From the NCBI RefSeq assembly GCF_003344765.1, contig NZ_QPMH01000003.1:292690-356689 (forward strand): a DNA stretch of 64,000 nucleotides, given 5' to 3'. Source of the DNA: Ferruginivarius sediminum (lineage in GTDB: Bacteria; Pseudomonadota; Alphaproteobacteria; Kiloniellales; Rhodovibrionaceae). This document shows positions 51,728 to 61,060 of this stretch, one piece after another. Position 1 is the stretch's first letter. Every line of letters begins with the position of its first letter. A program made the position numbers and the translations under genes. Below the pieces are notes generated by a model, which was not told the origin of the DNA, ran no database searches, and saw nothing but the letters and a program-made list of their open reading frames with translations.

Positions 51728-52600
51728 ATGTTTTCGATCATCGGGGTCGTCGTCGTCGTGGTTTGCGTCTTCGGGGGCTACACGATGGCGGGCGGCAAGC
51801 TCAGCATCGTACTGCACGCATTGCCGTTCGAGTTCATGATCATCGGCGGCGCCGCCGCCGGCAGCCTTCTCGTCGCGAATTCGCTCGGCGTGGTGAAGCG
51901 GGCGCTGGGCGGATTCGGCAAGGCGATGCGCGGCCCGAAGTGGTCGGAGAAGGACTATCGCGACCTGCTGTGTCTGCTGTTCTCGCTGGCCCGCCTGCAG
52001 AAGCAGAAGGGTAACCTCGGCCTCGAAGCGCACATCGAGCAGCCCGAGGAAAGCTCGATCTTCACGCAGTACCCGAAGATCCTCAAGGACCACTTCGCGA
52101 AAAGCCTGATCTGCGACACCACGCGGATGATGACGCTGGATCTCGACGATCCGCACCAGATCGACGACTACATCGACGCGCAGCTCGAAAAGCACCATCA
52201 CGAGGCTCTGGAGCCGGGCCACGCGCTGACGACCGTCGCCGACGCCCTGCCGGCGCTTGGCATCGTCGCGGCGGTGCTGGGCGTCATCAAGACGATGGCC
52301 AGCATCAACGAGCCGCCGGAGGTGCTGGGCGAGCTGATCGGCAGCGCGCTGGTCGGCACCTTCCTTGGCGTGTTCCTGTCCTACGGCGTCGTCGGCCCCT
52401 TCGCGAACCGCATGAAGCAGGTCAGCGAGGAGGAGTTGCGCTTTTACTCGGTCATCAAGGACGTACTCGTCGGCATGGCGCACGGCTATGCCCCGCAGGT
52501 CGCCGTCGAGGTCGGCCGCGGCAACGTCCCCACCCCGATCCAGCCGTCGTTCTACGACATCGACGAGGCGGTCAACGAATTGCCCCGGGAAGCCGCGTAA
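51728..52600 (+). CDS. motA: Flagellar motor stator protein MotA
   Basis: The 290-residue protein has four membrane helices (about 1-22, 33-52, 175-195 and 205-228) with the large cytoplasmic loop between helices 2 and 3. The conserved LPALGIVAAVLGVIKTM and VGTFLGVFLSYGVVGPFA carry the family prolines. It forms the proton channel of the flagellar motor with MotB, which is not nearby. GGAGGG precedes the ATG by five bases. It is the only motility gene in the window. Confidence 0.95.
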   Translation: MFSIIGVVVVVVCVFGGYTMAGGKLSIVLHALPFEFMIIGGAAAGSLLVANSLGVVKRALGGFGKAMRGPKWSEKDYRDLLCLLFSLARLQKQKGNLGLEAHIEQPEESSIFTQYPKILKDHFAKSLICDTTRMMTLDLDDPHQIDDYIDAQLEKHHHEALEPGHALTTVADALPALGIVAAVLGVIKTMASINEPPEVLGELIGSALVGTFLGVFLSYGVVGPFANRMKQVSEEELRFYSVIKDVLVGMAHGYAPQVAVEVGRGNVPTPIQPSFYDIDEAVNELPREAA

Positions 52601-52607
52601 CCGGCGT

Positions 52608-53597
52608 TCAGATCGCGTGCCGCAGGAGGACCAGGACGCCGACCGTGCCGGCGTTCAACAGGCACGCCACGGTGAACAGCGCCAGGCCTCTCGCAACCTC
52701 CGTCGTGCCGGCCGTCGCAGCAGGCGAAGGCGCGGCGTCGGCCCGCGCCATCAGGCCAAGCGCCCCACCGAGCGCGGCAATCGCCCACGAGCGCGCCTTC
52801 AACAGCCGCTTCGCCGCCATCGCGGGGCGGGCCGTCGGGACGAACAGCGCGGCCAGCGCCAGAAAAATCCCGGCCAGCTTGTCGGGAATCCACTCCAGCG
52901 CCGAATCCAGTCGCACGGCCGGAAAGGCGAAGTCGCCCTCGCTTGCCGGGTCGTAGCCGCCGCCGCCCGGCCGGTTGCCGGTCGCCAGGACCGTCGCGGC
53001 GACGCGCACGCTCTGCTGCAGGAACAAGCCGGGCAGGCCCAGCAACACGAACCAGAATACCGGCGCGACCACCGCACCGCCGAAGCGCGTGCCAATACCG
53101 CGCACGGCGGCAAGGCCGATTCCGCGCCCGTCCAGCGCATCGATCCGCCGCGGGTCCATGCGTTCCCCGGCCAGCGCGCGCAGGTGATGGCGCGCCCCCT
53201 CGACATCCTCGTCGCGCAGGCTGTCGGCCACCCTGGCCGCCTTCTGCCCGGTCAGCTTCTGCCCCAGCAGCGAGATCAGCAAGAACAGCTCCAGGACCCA
53301 GACGAAGGGCAGCTCGCGCGCCGCTATGGCCAGCCCCGCCCCGGCGGCAACGGCCAATGCCGCCAGCGCGACGACCACTACCGCGCCCCGAAGGACGAGG
53401 GCCCGTCGGCTACGCTGCGGCCGGTTGAGGCGACGCTCCAACTCCCCGGTGGTCCGGGCAATCAGGGCGCGGGGATGCGGAATCCTGGGCAAGCGCGCGG
53501 CAAGATCGCCCACATAGGCCTCGATAACGAGAGCCGCGAGCAGCAGGAACAGCGGGTCGGCGGCGCCATACGCGCCGATGGGTGCGGGCAGGTCCAT
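52608..53597 (-). CDS. cobD: Cobalamin biosynthesis protein CobD/CbiB family
   Basis: The 329-residue membrane protein (ATG at 53597; a TTG at 53636 is the longest frame) has several helices. Family blocks include VADSLRDEDVEGARHHLRAL, ERMDPRRIDALDGRGIGLAA, FWFVLLGLPGLFL and LEWIPDKLAGIFLALAAL. CobD/CbiB attaches aminopropanol to adenosylcobyric acid. It fits with cobT and the cobC-like gene upstream. It ends seven bases from the convergent motA gene. Confidence 0.85.
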   Translation of the reverse strand: MDLPAPIGAYGAADPLFLLLAALVIEAYVGDLAARLPRIPHPRALIARTTGELERRLNRPQRSRRALVLRGAVVVVALAALAVAAGAGLAIAARELPFVWVLELFLLISLLGQKLTGQKAARVADSLRDEDVEGARHHLRALAGERMDPRRIDALDGRGIGLAAVRGIGTRFGGAVVAPVFWFVLLGLPGLFLQQSVRVAATVLATGNRPGGGGYDPASEGDFAFPAVRLDSALEWIPDKLAGIFLALAALFVPTARPAMAAKRLLKARSWAIAALGGALGLMARADAAPSPAATAGTTEVARGLALFTVACLLNAGTVGVLVLLRHAI

Positions 53598-53765
53598 GAT
53601 GGGCGCAGTTTTCGCCACTTGCGTGTGCCGGGTCAATGTGCCGCTTCGAAAACGCGCCGCCCCGCGTGCCGCGACCCGTCGCCGCGTCCGCCTTGAAGCA
53701 CCGCTGCCATCCGGTTATCTGGTGCGCAAACTCCAGAACCGTCGCCCTTATACGGATTGACCGCC

Positions 53766-54422
53766 ATGTTTCCGAAGTCCCGCATCGCCCGCACGGTGGC
53801 GACAGTGTCGATCGCGCTATCCCTGGCGCTGGTGGCGGCCGTCGGCTGGAAGATGTGGCAAACGGATTCCATCGGGCAGCAGCCCGACACCCAGGCCATC
53901 GGCGGCGCCTTCCAGCTCGACAGCACGAATGGCGGCACCGTGACCGCCGCCGATTTCCGCGGCCGGTATATGCTGGTCTTCTTCGGTTACACCCACTGCC
54001 CCGATGTCTGCCCGGCAACGCTGAACGCCATGACGCAGGCGCTGAACTACGTCGCCGGGAAAAGCCCGGGCAAGGCGGATCAGGTCACCCCGGTCTTCAT
54101 CACCATCGACCCGGCGCGCGACGACCTTTCCCGGATGAAGGCCTACGTCGAGAATTTTCACCCACGCCTTGTCGGCCTGACCGGCAACCCGCAGCAGGTG
54201 GCGGCCGCCGCCGGCGCCTATAAAGTCTCCTACGAGAAGGTCACCCAGGAGGAGATGGATGAAGAAGGAATGGCCGGTCACGACGGCCACGAGGGCTATC
54301 TGATGCGCCATTCGTCTTACATCTTCCTGATGGGACCGGACGGCCGCCATGTGGACCACGTGGCATCCTCGGCAAGCCCGACGGAGATCGCGGATCTGAT
54401 CCAGGCGGGGGTGGAGGGATAG
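53766..54422 (+). CDS. SCO1/SenC-type copper chaperone
   Basis: The 218-residue protein has an N-terminal membrane anchor and a thioredoxin fold. The copper-binding Cys pair is in GYTHCPDVCP (Cys78 and Cys82), and the third ligand is probably His182 in MRHSSYIF. Such proteins deliver copper to the CuA site of cytochrome oxidase; a SenC gene often accompanies regB/regA. A His-rich insert (GHDGHEGY) just before the ligand could bind extra metal. A cytochrome c follows 155 bases downstream. Confidence 0.92.
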   Translation: MFPKSRIARTVATVSIALSLALVAAVGWKMWQTDSIGQQPDTQAIGGAFQLDSTNGGTVTAADFRGRYMLVFFGYTHCPDVCPATLNAMTQALNYVAGKSPGKADQVTPVFITIDPARDDLSRMKAYVENFHPRLVGLTGNPQQVAAAAGAYKVSYEKVTQEEMDEEGMAGHDGHEGYLMRHSSYIFLMGPDGRHVDHVASSASPTEIADLIQAGVEG

Positions 54423-54577
54423 GGCGTTCCTTAAAAACCGACCTTCTCCCGTCGCTGCATCTCCGGCCATACCGCTCGGCCCCTGTGCACACCTCCAACC
54501 ATAGCGCGACGAGGCATTGCGTTTCCGCCGTCTGGCGCGCATTCTGCCGGCATGGATAGCCGGATAGGGGTGATGGA

Positions 54578-54961
54578 ATGAAGCGGTTGCTGGGGCTTGC
54601 GCTTGCTGGTCTTTTGCTCGGCGGTGGCGCCGTGCAGACGGCCGACCTGATCGACGGCTTCGACGCGGGTGCGCGGGCTTACGAGCAGTGCTGGGCGTGC
54701 CATAGCCTCAAGCCGGACGAGAGCCGCGTCGGGCCAAGCCTGCACGGCGTTTTCGGGCGCAAGGCCGGCACGCTTGAAAGCTTCAACCGCTATTCCGAGC
54801 CGATGAAACAATCCGGCGTGGTGTGGAGCGAGGAAACGCTGGCGGCCTACATCACCAATCCCAGGAAGTTCATCCCCGGAACCCGGATGACCTATCCGGG
54901 CCTCAAGGATCCGGAAGTCCGCGACGCGCTGATCGACTACCTCAAACGGCAGGCCCGGTAA
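54578..54961 (+). CDS. Class I c-type cytochrome
   Basis: The 127-residue protein has a signal peptide ending near VQTADL and a single haem site CWACH (Cys38, Cys41, His42). The motif GPSLHGVFGRKAG and the sixth-ligand Met in GTRMTYPGL are as in class I cytochrome c. It is a small soluble periplasmic electron carrier, or feeds an oxidase. It follows the SCO1 gene in the same direction, fitting a respiratory role. Confidence 0.92.
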   Translation: MKRLLGLALAGLLLGGGAVQTADLIDGFDAGARAYEQCWACHSLKPDESRVGPSLHGVFGRKAGTLESFNRYSEPMKQSGVVWSEETLAAYITNPRKFIPGTRMTYPGLKDPEVRDALIDYLKRQAR

Positions 54962-54991
54962 CGGACGGCTGTCCGACGGAGCGTCTCCGGT

Positions 54992-55714
54992 TCAATCCAA
55001 GTCGACTTCCATCCCGTCATGCGCGAAGCGCGCGCTGACGCCGCGGGCGTTGGCCAGGGCGCGCAGGGTGCCCGCCACCTTGCGCCCGTCGTGGCCCACA
55101 ACGTCCTTGCCGCAATGGGTGAAGATGGCCGAGGGAACCCCCTCCGTCGCGCACCACGTCAGTTGCTGGCGCACCGGGGCGTGGCCGACCAGATGGTCGT
55201 CCGCCTTGCGGATAAGCGGGCGCTCCAGCGTGGCACCATCGCCGACATAGAGGGCGACATCGTCGAGCGCGGCCGCGCGCTCATGGATGTAGGCGACGTC
55301 GGGGACGTAGAATAACACCTCCCCGCCAGTGGTGATCCGATAGCCGACGGCCGGGCAGCGTGTCGAATGCTCGACACCGAAGGCCTCGAAGACGATGCCC
55401 CGGAATTCGACAGGCCTGCGTTCCGTCACCGTGCGCCGCTCGGCAATCGGAAAGTCGTCGATGTAATCCCATGTGACCTGCGTCGCGTAGACCGGACAGG
55501 GCGCGCCGTCCTTCAGCCCGAAGGCGTGGTCGGGATGGGCGTGCGTCAGGATGATGGCGTCCGGCTTCAGGTCGCATACCCGCCCGCGCCAGTCCTCGCC
55601 GCAATCGATCATCACTCGCGCGCCCCGGTGTTCCAGCATGGCCGCGCTATGCCGCTGGTGGCCGCGCTTGGCGATGTCGATATAGGCGCGCGTGCCGAGG
55701 AACGTCAGGCGCAT
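54992..55714 (-). CDS. MBL-fold metallo-hydrolase
   Basis: From the ATG at 55714 the protein has 240 residues. The metal-binding motif THAHPDHAFGL is near residue 60, with further ligands in GVEHSTRCPAVG, YVPDVAY and, near the C-terminus, FTHCGKDVVGHDG. It belongs to the phosphodiesterase-like branch of the fold (PhnP/RNase Z type). It lies nine bases downstream of the Fpg gene. The substrate is unknown. Confidence 0.88.
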   Translation of the reverse strand: MRLTFLGTRAYIDIAKRGHQRHSAAMLEHRGARVMIDCGEDWRGRVCDLKPDAIILTHAHPDHAFGLKDGAPCPVYATQVTWDYIDDFPIAERRTVTERRPVEFRGIVFEAFGVEHSTRCPAVGYRITTGGEVLFYVPDVAYIHERAAALDDVALYVGDGATLERPLIRKADDHLVGHAPVRQQLTWCATEGVPSAIFTHCGKDVVGHDGRKVAGTLRALANARGVSARFAHDGMEVDLD

Positions 55715-55722
55715 CGCCGGAC

Positions 55723-56508
55723 CTAAGCTTGGCAGTGTGAGCAGAAGTGCGCCGTGCGGCCGCCCACCTTGCAGGTTTCTAGCGGGCGCCCGCAGCGCGG
55801 GCAGGTATCGTCCCCATCCTCCCGCCGGGGCGTCAGCCAGTCGTCGGGCATCCGGGCCGGATCGGCGCGGCACTCGACGGCTTGTCGCAAAACGTTGCGG
55901 GTGGCCTCGAACAGGCGGGCAAGCTGCTGGCCGTCAAGCTGGTTGCCCTTGTGCTCCGGCGCGATGCCGGCCTGGAACAGGATCTCGTCCGAATAGACGT
56001 TGCCGATGCCGGCGATCTTTTCCTGATCCATCAGCGCGGGCTTGACGCTGCCGCGCGTGCCCGAGATCACCTCCCGGAACGCCGCTTCGTCCAGCTCCAA
56101 CGCGTCCGGGCCGATACCCTGGGAGCGCAGGTAGGCGCGAACGTCGTCGGTCAGTTCCAGCCAGCCCAGCTTGCGCTGATTGTCGAAGGCGAAAAAACCG
56201 CCGTCGGCGAAGCCCACAACCAGGCGCGCATGGCCCGGCTCATCCGCCGGATCGTCGTAGAACGCGGTGAAGCCCGTCATGCCGAAGTGCATCACCAGCC
56301 ACCAGCCGCAGCTCACCTTGACGAACAACACCTTGCCGTGGCGCTTCACCGTCTCGAAGGCATAGCCGTTGAGGGCGGCCCGCAGGTCCTGGGGGGCCGA
56401 GCCGCGCAGGCGATCCGGGTCGCGCAGGTCGACCGATTCGATCTTTCGGTTCAGGCCCCTGGAGGCGAAGTCCCTGGCGAAGACCTCGACATCGGGCAGT
56501 TCGGGCAT
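55723..56508 (-). CDS. Fpg/Nei-family DNA glycosylase
   Basis: From the ATG at 56508 the protein has 261 residues. It begins MPELPDVEVFARDF: after removal of Met the N-terminal Pro is the catalytic nucleophile, with Glu next, and Asp replaces the usual Glu in PELPEVE. The helix-two-turn-helix region contains IAGIGNVYSDEILFQAGI, and the zinc finger at the end reads CPRCGRPLETCKVGGRTAHF then CSHC. It removes oxidised bases from DNA. The Asp change is common in one branch of the family. Confidence 0.92.
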   Translation of the reverse strand: MPELPDVEVFARDFASRGLNRKIESVDLRDPDRLRGSAPQDLRAALNGYAFETVKRHGKVLFVKVSCGWWLVMHFGMTGFTAFYDDPADEPGHARLVVGFADGGFFAFDNQRKLGWLELTDDVRAYLRSQGIGPDALELDEAAFREVISGTRGSVKPALMDQEKIAGIGNVYSDEILFQAGIAPEHKGNQLDGQQLARLFEATRNVLRQAVECRADPARMPDDWLTPRREDGDDTCPRCGRPLETCKVGGRTAHFCSHCQA

Positions 56509-56700
56509 CGGCAGTCCACTCCCGGTCGTACATAAACGAATGGGCCGCACACTCTATGCAACGGCCGGGGCCGGGAAAACGGTGCCCAGAATGAAGGGCG
56601 TCACCGCGCCGGGCCTCGTCGCGCGAAAGTTCCGCAACCGGCTTGAAATCGCTTCTCGGGTGCGCCTTGAAATCCGGCTTGCCGTCCGCCGTCCTGGCCA

Positions 56701-58419
56701 TCAGCGTGCCACCAGCTTGCGCAGGTCCTTCAGCGAGCGGGTATTCACGACGTCGTCCGCCGTCACCCAGCCCCGGCGCGCCTGATCGATGCCATAGCGC
56801 ATGAAGTCCAGCTGCCCGGTCGTGTGGGCATCGGTGCCGATGGACAGCTTCACGCCCGCGTCCCTGGCCATCTTGCAATGGGCGTCGTTCAGGTCCAGCC
56901 GCTCCGGCTGGGCGTTGAGTTCCAGGATGCAGCCGGTCTGCCGGGCGTGTTCGATGATCCGCTCCATGTCGATGGCATAGGCCTCGCGCGTGCCGATCAG
57001 GCGCCCGGTGGGATGCGCCATGATCGTGAAGCAGGGATTGTCCATCGCCTGCATCACCCGCTCGGTCTGCTTGTCGCGGGACAGCCTGAAGTGGCTGTGC
57101 ACCGCGCAGATCCGCAGGTCCAGGCGCTTCAGGATACTGTCGGGCAGGTCCAGGCCGCCGTCCTCCAGGATATCGACCTCGATCGACTTCAGGAGCGTGA
57201 TGCCCTCCAGTTCGTCGTTGACGGCGTCGATCTCGTCGATCTGCTTGGCGAGGCGGTCTTCGTCCAGGCCATTGGCGACGCGCACGGCCTTGGAATGGTC
57301 GGTGATGGCAATGTAGGCCCAGCCGCGCTCCTTCGCCGCCGCCGCCATCTCGCGCAGGGTGTTCGCGCCGTCCGAGGCCTTGGTGTGGCTGTGCAGGTTG
57401 CCCCGGATGTCGTCCAGCTCGATCAGCTCCGGTAGCTTGCCGGTCCGGGCCGCCTCGATCTCGCCGCGGTCCTCGCGCAGCTCAGGCTCGATGTAGGGCA
57501 GGCCGACCTGGGCGTAGACCTCTTCCTCGGTCTTGCCGGCAATCCGCTTGTCGCCTCTGAAAACGCCGTACTCGTTGATCTTCAGGCCCTGGTCCTGGCC
57601 CATCCTGCGGACATGGATGTTGTGGGCCTTGGAGCCGGTGAAGTAATGCAGCGCGGCACCGTAGCTGGCCGATTCCACGACGCGCAGGTCCACCTGCAGG
57701 CCGTTCTTCAGGATAACGGTCGAGCGGGTCTCGCCCTTGGAAATCACGTCGCGCACGTCCTCGTAGTCCACGAAGCGTTTCACGACGGGCGAATCGCTCG
57801 TGCAGGTCACCAGGATATCAAGGTCGCCGACGGTCTCCTTGCGGCGGCGATAGCTCCCGGCCACCACCACCTTGTCGACCCCTTTCGTCCCGGCGAGGTA
57901 ATCGACCAGCGGCTCGGCCCGGCCCTCGGCCTCGCGGCGCTGGGTACGGGTCTCGCCGCTGCCGCGCGTTTCCAGCTCGTGCAGGATATTGTCCTCGGTC
58001 TTCTTGCCGAAGCCGGACAGCTTGCGGACGCGGCCCTCTTTCGCGGCCTTCGTCAGTCCCTCCAGATCGGTGACCCCCAGCTCTTCGTGGATCTTCTGCA
58101 CGCGCTTCGGGCCAAGCCCGGCGATGCCGAGGACATCGACCAGTCCTTCGGGGACGTCCTTCTTCAGGTCTTCCAGTTGCGGGAACTTGCCGGTCTCGAC
58201 GATGGTCTCGATCTTGCCGGCCAGATCCTTGCCGATACCGGGCAGCTCGGTCAGGTCGGCGTCGTCGCGGACCATGCCGGCCACGCTGTGCGCCAGGTCG
58301 CGCAGGGTGCGCGCGGCGTTGCGGTAGGCCCGGATGCGGAACGCGTTCGCGCCCTCGATCTCCAGCAGGTCGGCAACCTCATCGAACTGCTCGGCGATGT
58401 CGCTGTTGTGTATCGGCAC
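56701..58419 (-). CDS. polX: DNA polymerase X / PHP-domain 3'-5' exonuclease
   Basis: The GTG at 58419 has a strong GGAGGTG ribosome site and gives 572 residues. The N-terminal polymerase-beta-like half has helix-hairpin-helix segments (TELPGIGKDLAGKIETIV and IAGLGPKRVQKIHEELGV), and the nucleotidyltransferase site is GDLDILV. The C-terminal PHP half has NLHSHTKASDG, AITDHSKAV, AVHSHFRLS and GTDAHTTGQ. It fills short gaps in repair. The Fpg gene downstream makes a base-excision repair pair plausible. Confidence 0.95.
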   Translation of the reverse strand: MPIHNSDIAEQFDEVADLLEIEGANAFRIRAYRNAARTLRDLAHSVAGMVRDDADLTELPGIGKDLAGKIETIVETGKFPQLEDLKKDVPEGLVDVLGIAGLGPKRVQKIHEELGVTDLEGLTKAAKEGRVRKLSGFGKKTEDNILHELETRGSGETRTQRREAEGRAEPLVDYLAGTKGVDKVVVAGSYRRRKETVGDLDILVTCTSDSPVVKRFVDYEDVRDVISKGETRSTVILKNGLQVDLRVVESASYGAALHYFTGSKAHNIHVRRMGQDQGLKINEYGVFRGDKRIAGKTEEEVYAQVGLPYIEPELREDRGEIEAARTGKLPELIELDDIRGNLHSHTKASDGANTLREMAAAAKERGWAYIAITDHSKAVRVANGLDEDRLAKQIDEIDAVNDELEGITLLKSIEVDILEDGGLDLPDSILKRLDLRICAVHSHFRLSRDKQTERVMQAMDNPCFTIMAHPTGRLIGTREAYAIDMERIIEHARQTGCILELNAQPERLDLNDAHCKMARDAGVKLSIGTDAHTTGQLDFMRYGIDQARRGWVTADDVVNTRSLKDLRKLVAR

Positions 58420-58548
58420 GGCGCACCTCCGACCGGCGGCCAGCAAGCTCTCCACGGCCCGAGTCTGGCGAAATGCAAACGCTTGGACCATCCCCGGCGT
58501 TGCGGCGGCTTGACGCCCGGCGGCGGATGGCGGAGACATGGCGCCGCC

Positions 58549-59379
58549 ATGACAGCCGGAACCCAGCCAAGCGAGATCAGGCGCATCACCTCCCCCGCCA
58601 ACGCGGCGGTGAAGGAGGTGCGCGCCCTGCACCAGAAGAAATACCGCGAGCAGACCGGCCTGTTCATCGCCGAGGGGCTTCGCATCCTCTCCGAGGCGGT
58701 GGATCAGGGTCACCGGATCGAGACCCTGGTGATCCTGCCGCAGATGCGCGAGCATCGCGTCGGCCGGCGGCTGGTGCAGGCGTGCCTGGACGGCGGCGGC
58801 CAAGTCCTGGAAGTGACGGAGGCGGTACTCGCCAAGGTCGCGCGAAAGGAGAACCCGCAAGGTGCCGTCGGCGTGTTCCGGCAGCGTTGGGAGGGGCTTT
58901 CCGACATCGATGCGCGCGGCGACTTCTGCTGGGCGGTGCTGGAGGCGATCCGCGATCCAGGCAACCTCGGCACCATCCTGCGCACCTGCGATTCCATCGG
59001 CGCGCAGGGCGTCATCCTGCTGGACCAGTCGTGCGACCCCTATTCCCTGGAGGGCGTGCGCGCCAGCATGGGTTCCGTCTTCGGCCAGCGTCTGGCGCAT
59101 GCCTCGTTCGACGACTTCATGGCCTGGCGGCGCGGGCAGGGGGGCACCATGGTCGGCGCATCGCTGAAAGGCGACGTCGACTATCAGAAGGTGCGTTACG
59201 AGCGCCCGACCTTCGTGCTGATGGGGAACGAGCAGTCCGGCCTGCCGGCCCGCTACGAGGCCGCGTGCGACCGGCTGGTGAGGATTCCGATGCGGGGACG
59301 GGCGGATTCGCTGAATGTGGCCATCGCCGCCTCGCTGCTGCTCTACGAAGTCTACAACCAGGACCGGCGGCGGGCATGA
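58549..59379 (+). CDS. TrmH/SpoU-family RNA 2'-O-methyltransferase
   Basis: From the ATG at 58549 the protein has 276 residues. A substrate-binding N-terminal domain (ALHQKKYREQTGLFIAEGLR) is followed by the SPOUT catalytic domain with EAIRDPGNLGTILRTC, VLMGNEQSGL and IPMRGRADSLNVAIAASLLL, the knot motifs of the family. It methylates a ribose in rRNA or tRNA. Its stop overlaps the next gene by ATGA. The exact position modified is unknown. Confidence 0.93.
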   Translation: MTAGTQPSEIRRITSPANAAVKEVRALHQKKYREQTGLFIAEGLRILSEAVDQGHRIETLVILPQMREHRVGRRLVQACLDGGGQVLEVTEAVLAKVARKENPQGAVGVFRQRWEGLSDIDARGDFCWAVLEAIRDPGNLGTILRTCDSIGAQGVILLDQSCDPYSLEGVRASMGSVFGQRLAHASFDDFMAWRRGQGGTMVGASLKGDVDYQKVRYERPTFVLMGNEQSGLPARYEAACDRLVRIPMRGRADSLNVAIAASLLLYEVYNQDRRRA

Positions 59380-60266
59380 CGGGCGCGCATCGCGAGATCA
59401 CGCCGGTGGTGCTGACGGCGGATGGCTGGGCGGATTACCGCCTGCTGGACAGCGGCGCCGGGCGGAAGCTGGAGCGCTACGGGCCGCATACGGTCATCCG
59501 TCCGGAGCCGCAGGCGATCTGGCGCCCGGCCCTGGACGACGCCGCGTGGGACGCCGCCGACGCCAGTTTCGAGGGCACGGACGAAAGCGCCTCGCGCTGG
59601 TCGTTCAAGGGCGAACCGCCGCAGGCCTGGGAAATGCAATACCGGGGCACGGCCTTCGAGGCGCGCTTCACCCCGTTCCGGCACCTCGGCGTCTTTCCCG
59701 AGCAGGCGACGCAGTGGGACTGGATAACCGCGCGCCTGGAGGAACGGCCACGGCCGGCCAAGGTGCTGAACCTCTTCGCCTATACCGGCGTCGCCTCGTT
59801 GATCGCCGCGCGTGCGGGGGCGCAGGTGACCCACCTCGACGCTTCCAAGAAGGCGATCACCTGGGCGAACCGCAACCAGGAGCTTGCCCGCCTGGAGGAA
59901 GCGCCGATCCGCTGGATCTGCGACGACGCCCTGAAGTTTTTGCGCCGCGAGGTGCGCCGGGGCAATCGCTACGACGGCGTGATCCTGGACCCGCCGAAGT
60001 ACGGCCGCGGCACCAAGGGCGAGGTCTGGCGCCTGTTCGAGGACCTGCCCGAGCTGCTGAGCCTGTGCCGCGCGGTCCTGAGCGACGACCCGCTGTTCCT
60101 GGTCGCCACCGTCTACGCCATCCGCATGTCCAGCCAATCCCTCCACTTCGGCCTTGCGGAGGCGCTGGCCGACCTTCCGGGCACGCTGGAAAGCGGCGAG
60201 ATGGCGGTGCGCGACCACGCGGGCCGCGTGCTGTCCTCCGCCATCTTCAGCCGGTGGATGGGATAA
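59376..60266 (+). CDS. Class I SAM-dependent methyltransferase, RlmI-like
   Basis: The 296-residue protein contains VLNLFAYTGVASLIAARAGA (SAM-binding motif I), HLDASKKAITWANRNQELAR (motif II) and ICDDALKFLRREVRRGNRYD leading to LDPPKYGRG. This is the Methyltrans_SAM pattern of rRNA cytosine methyltransferases. It is coupled to the TrmH gene, so both probably act on rRNA. There is no PUA domain at the N-terminus; a beta-rich region (about 1-110) takes its place. The end abuts the XRE remnant. Confidence 0.87.
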   Translation: MTGAHREITPVVLTADGWADYRLLDSGAGRKLERYGPHTVIRPEPQAIWRPALDDAAWDAADASFEGTDESASRWSFKGEPPQAWEMQYRGTAFEARFTPFRHLGVFPEQATQWDWITARLEERPRPAKVLNLFAYTGVASLIAARAGAQVTHLDASKKAITWANRNQELARLEEAPIRWICDDALKFLRREVRRGNRYDGVILDPPKYGRGTKGEVWRLFEDLPELLSLCRAVLSDDPLFLVATVYAIRMSSQSLHFGLAEALADLPGTLESGEMAVRDHAGRVLSSAIFSRWMG

Positions 60267-60269
60267 CGC

Positions 60270-60445
60270 CGCCGTAGCCGGGCATGGCGGCGGGACGGCG
60301 CGGCACCCAGCCCATCGCCCTCGAGAGTGTCGAAGAACGTAGCCGGCGGAACCGACAGCCCCCGCGCAAGCGTGTGAAGGCGCCCCGCCGTTATCTGGTT
60401 GACCCCGCGTTCCAGCCTGCAAACCTGCTGGTGCGTCACATTAAT
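60270..60445 (-). pseudogene. Truncated XRE-type helix-turn-helix regulator
   Basis: On the minus strand, reading down from about 60445, the frame encodes VTHQQVCRLERGVNQITAGR, then LHTLARGLSVPPATFFDTLE, the second half of a Cro/CI-type helix-turn-helix (the QQVxxxERGxNxI signature). The first helices and the start codon are missing. Upstream of the break the frame runs into AT-rich sequence with no family resemblance. The break coincides with the left edge of the island at about 60440. The fragment is probably a relic cut by the insertion. Confidence 0.7.
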
Positions 60446-60548
60446 CTTGATTTTGCGTCGACACCCAGCAAAATTACTATAAATTGGGTTGAAGTTCGCA
60501 TAGAAAGTTATAGTATCGCGACAAAAGAAGCGCCGCGCGGGAAGGCGT
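60446..60548 (+). promoter_or_regulatory. AT-rich leader of the island with a possible promoter
   Basis: TTGAAG at 60489-60494 and TAGTAT at 60511-60516 with a 16-base spacer could form a promoter for the membrane-protein gene at 60549. The base composition drops sharply at about 60440. The match is weak. Confidence 0.3.
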
Positions 60549-61058
60549 ATGTCGCAGAGGAAATTGCATCGCCCCAGTTGGGCGGGATATGTTTCAATCG
60601 GCCTACATATTGTATGGTTAGTCGTGATTGGTTACCTCATTGCGGTGGGTCCTTCTGGTAAGACGGTGTCCTTCGCGGGAAACGAATTCTGGGTTCCGAC
60701 TTGCGAGACATGCACGGTGGCATCAGATGCTGTAAGAACAGCGGCTGAATTGGGGCGCCTGGATCTTATTGCCGTCTCGCTCACCGTTCTTGGGGTGACG
60801 CTGGCGCTAATGGCGTTTGGAAGCTTCTTTGTCGTCAGGAGCGCAGCCATGTATGCGGCACAGGAAGAAGCACGCGACAGGATTACGAATATTCTTCCTG
60901 ATCTTATAAGCCCTCAGGTGTTGGCCAAGGCGTTGGAGAAAAACCCGCACCTCCTGCAAAGTGCTGTCAGGTCTGCCATGCATAACATGGTTTTTGACCC
61001 CACGATCAGCGAACAGGATGCCCTCGATATTGCCGAATCATTCAATGGGGAGGAATAA
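60549..61058 (+). CDS. Two-span membrane protein of the AT-rich island, unknown
   Basis: The 169-residue protein has GGGAAGG upstream of the ATG. Two membrane helices (about 13-33 and 73-95) flank a short outside loop with a CETC pair. A cytoplasmic C-terminal helix-rich tail of about 70 residues follows (EEARDRITNILPDLISPQVL, then LAKALEKNPHLLQ). Codon use is more AT-rich than in the neighbours, a sign of transfer. The next start is three bases downstream with a strong ribosome site, so it is co-expressed with the ImmA/IrrE gene. No family is recognised. Confidence 0.7.
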   Translation: MSQRKLHRPSWAGYVSIGLHIVWLVVIGYLIAVGPSGKTVSFAGNEFWVPTCETCTVASDAVRTAAELGRLDLIAVSLTVLGVTLALMAFGSFFVVRSAAMYAAQEEARDRITNILPDLISPQVLAKALEKNPHLLQSAVRSAMHNMVFDPTISEQDALDIAESFNGEE

Positions 61059-61060
61059 TA

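Noticed and set aside
56240..56701. A minus-strand frame starting ATG at 56701, coupled by TGATG to the polX stop
   Set aside because: The frame has no stop until inside the Fpg gene in another frame and shows no domain. The first 60 residues look fairly normal, but I could not support a real end.
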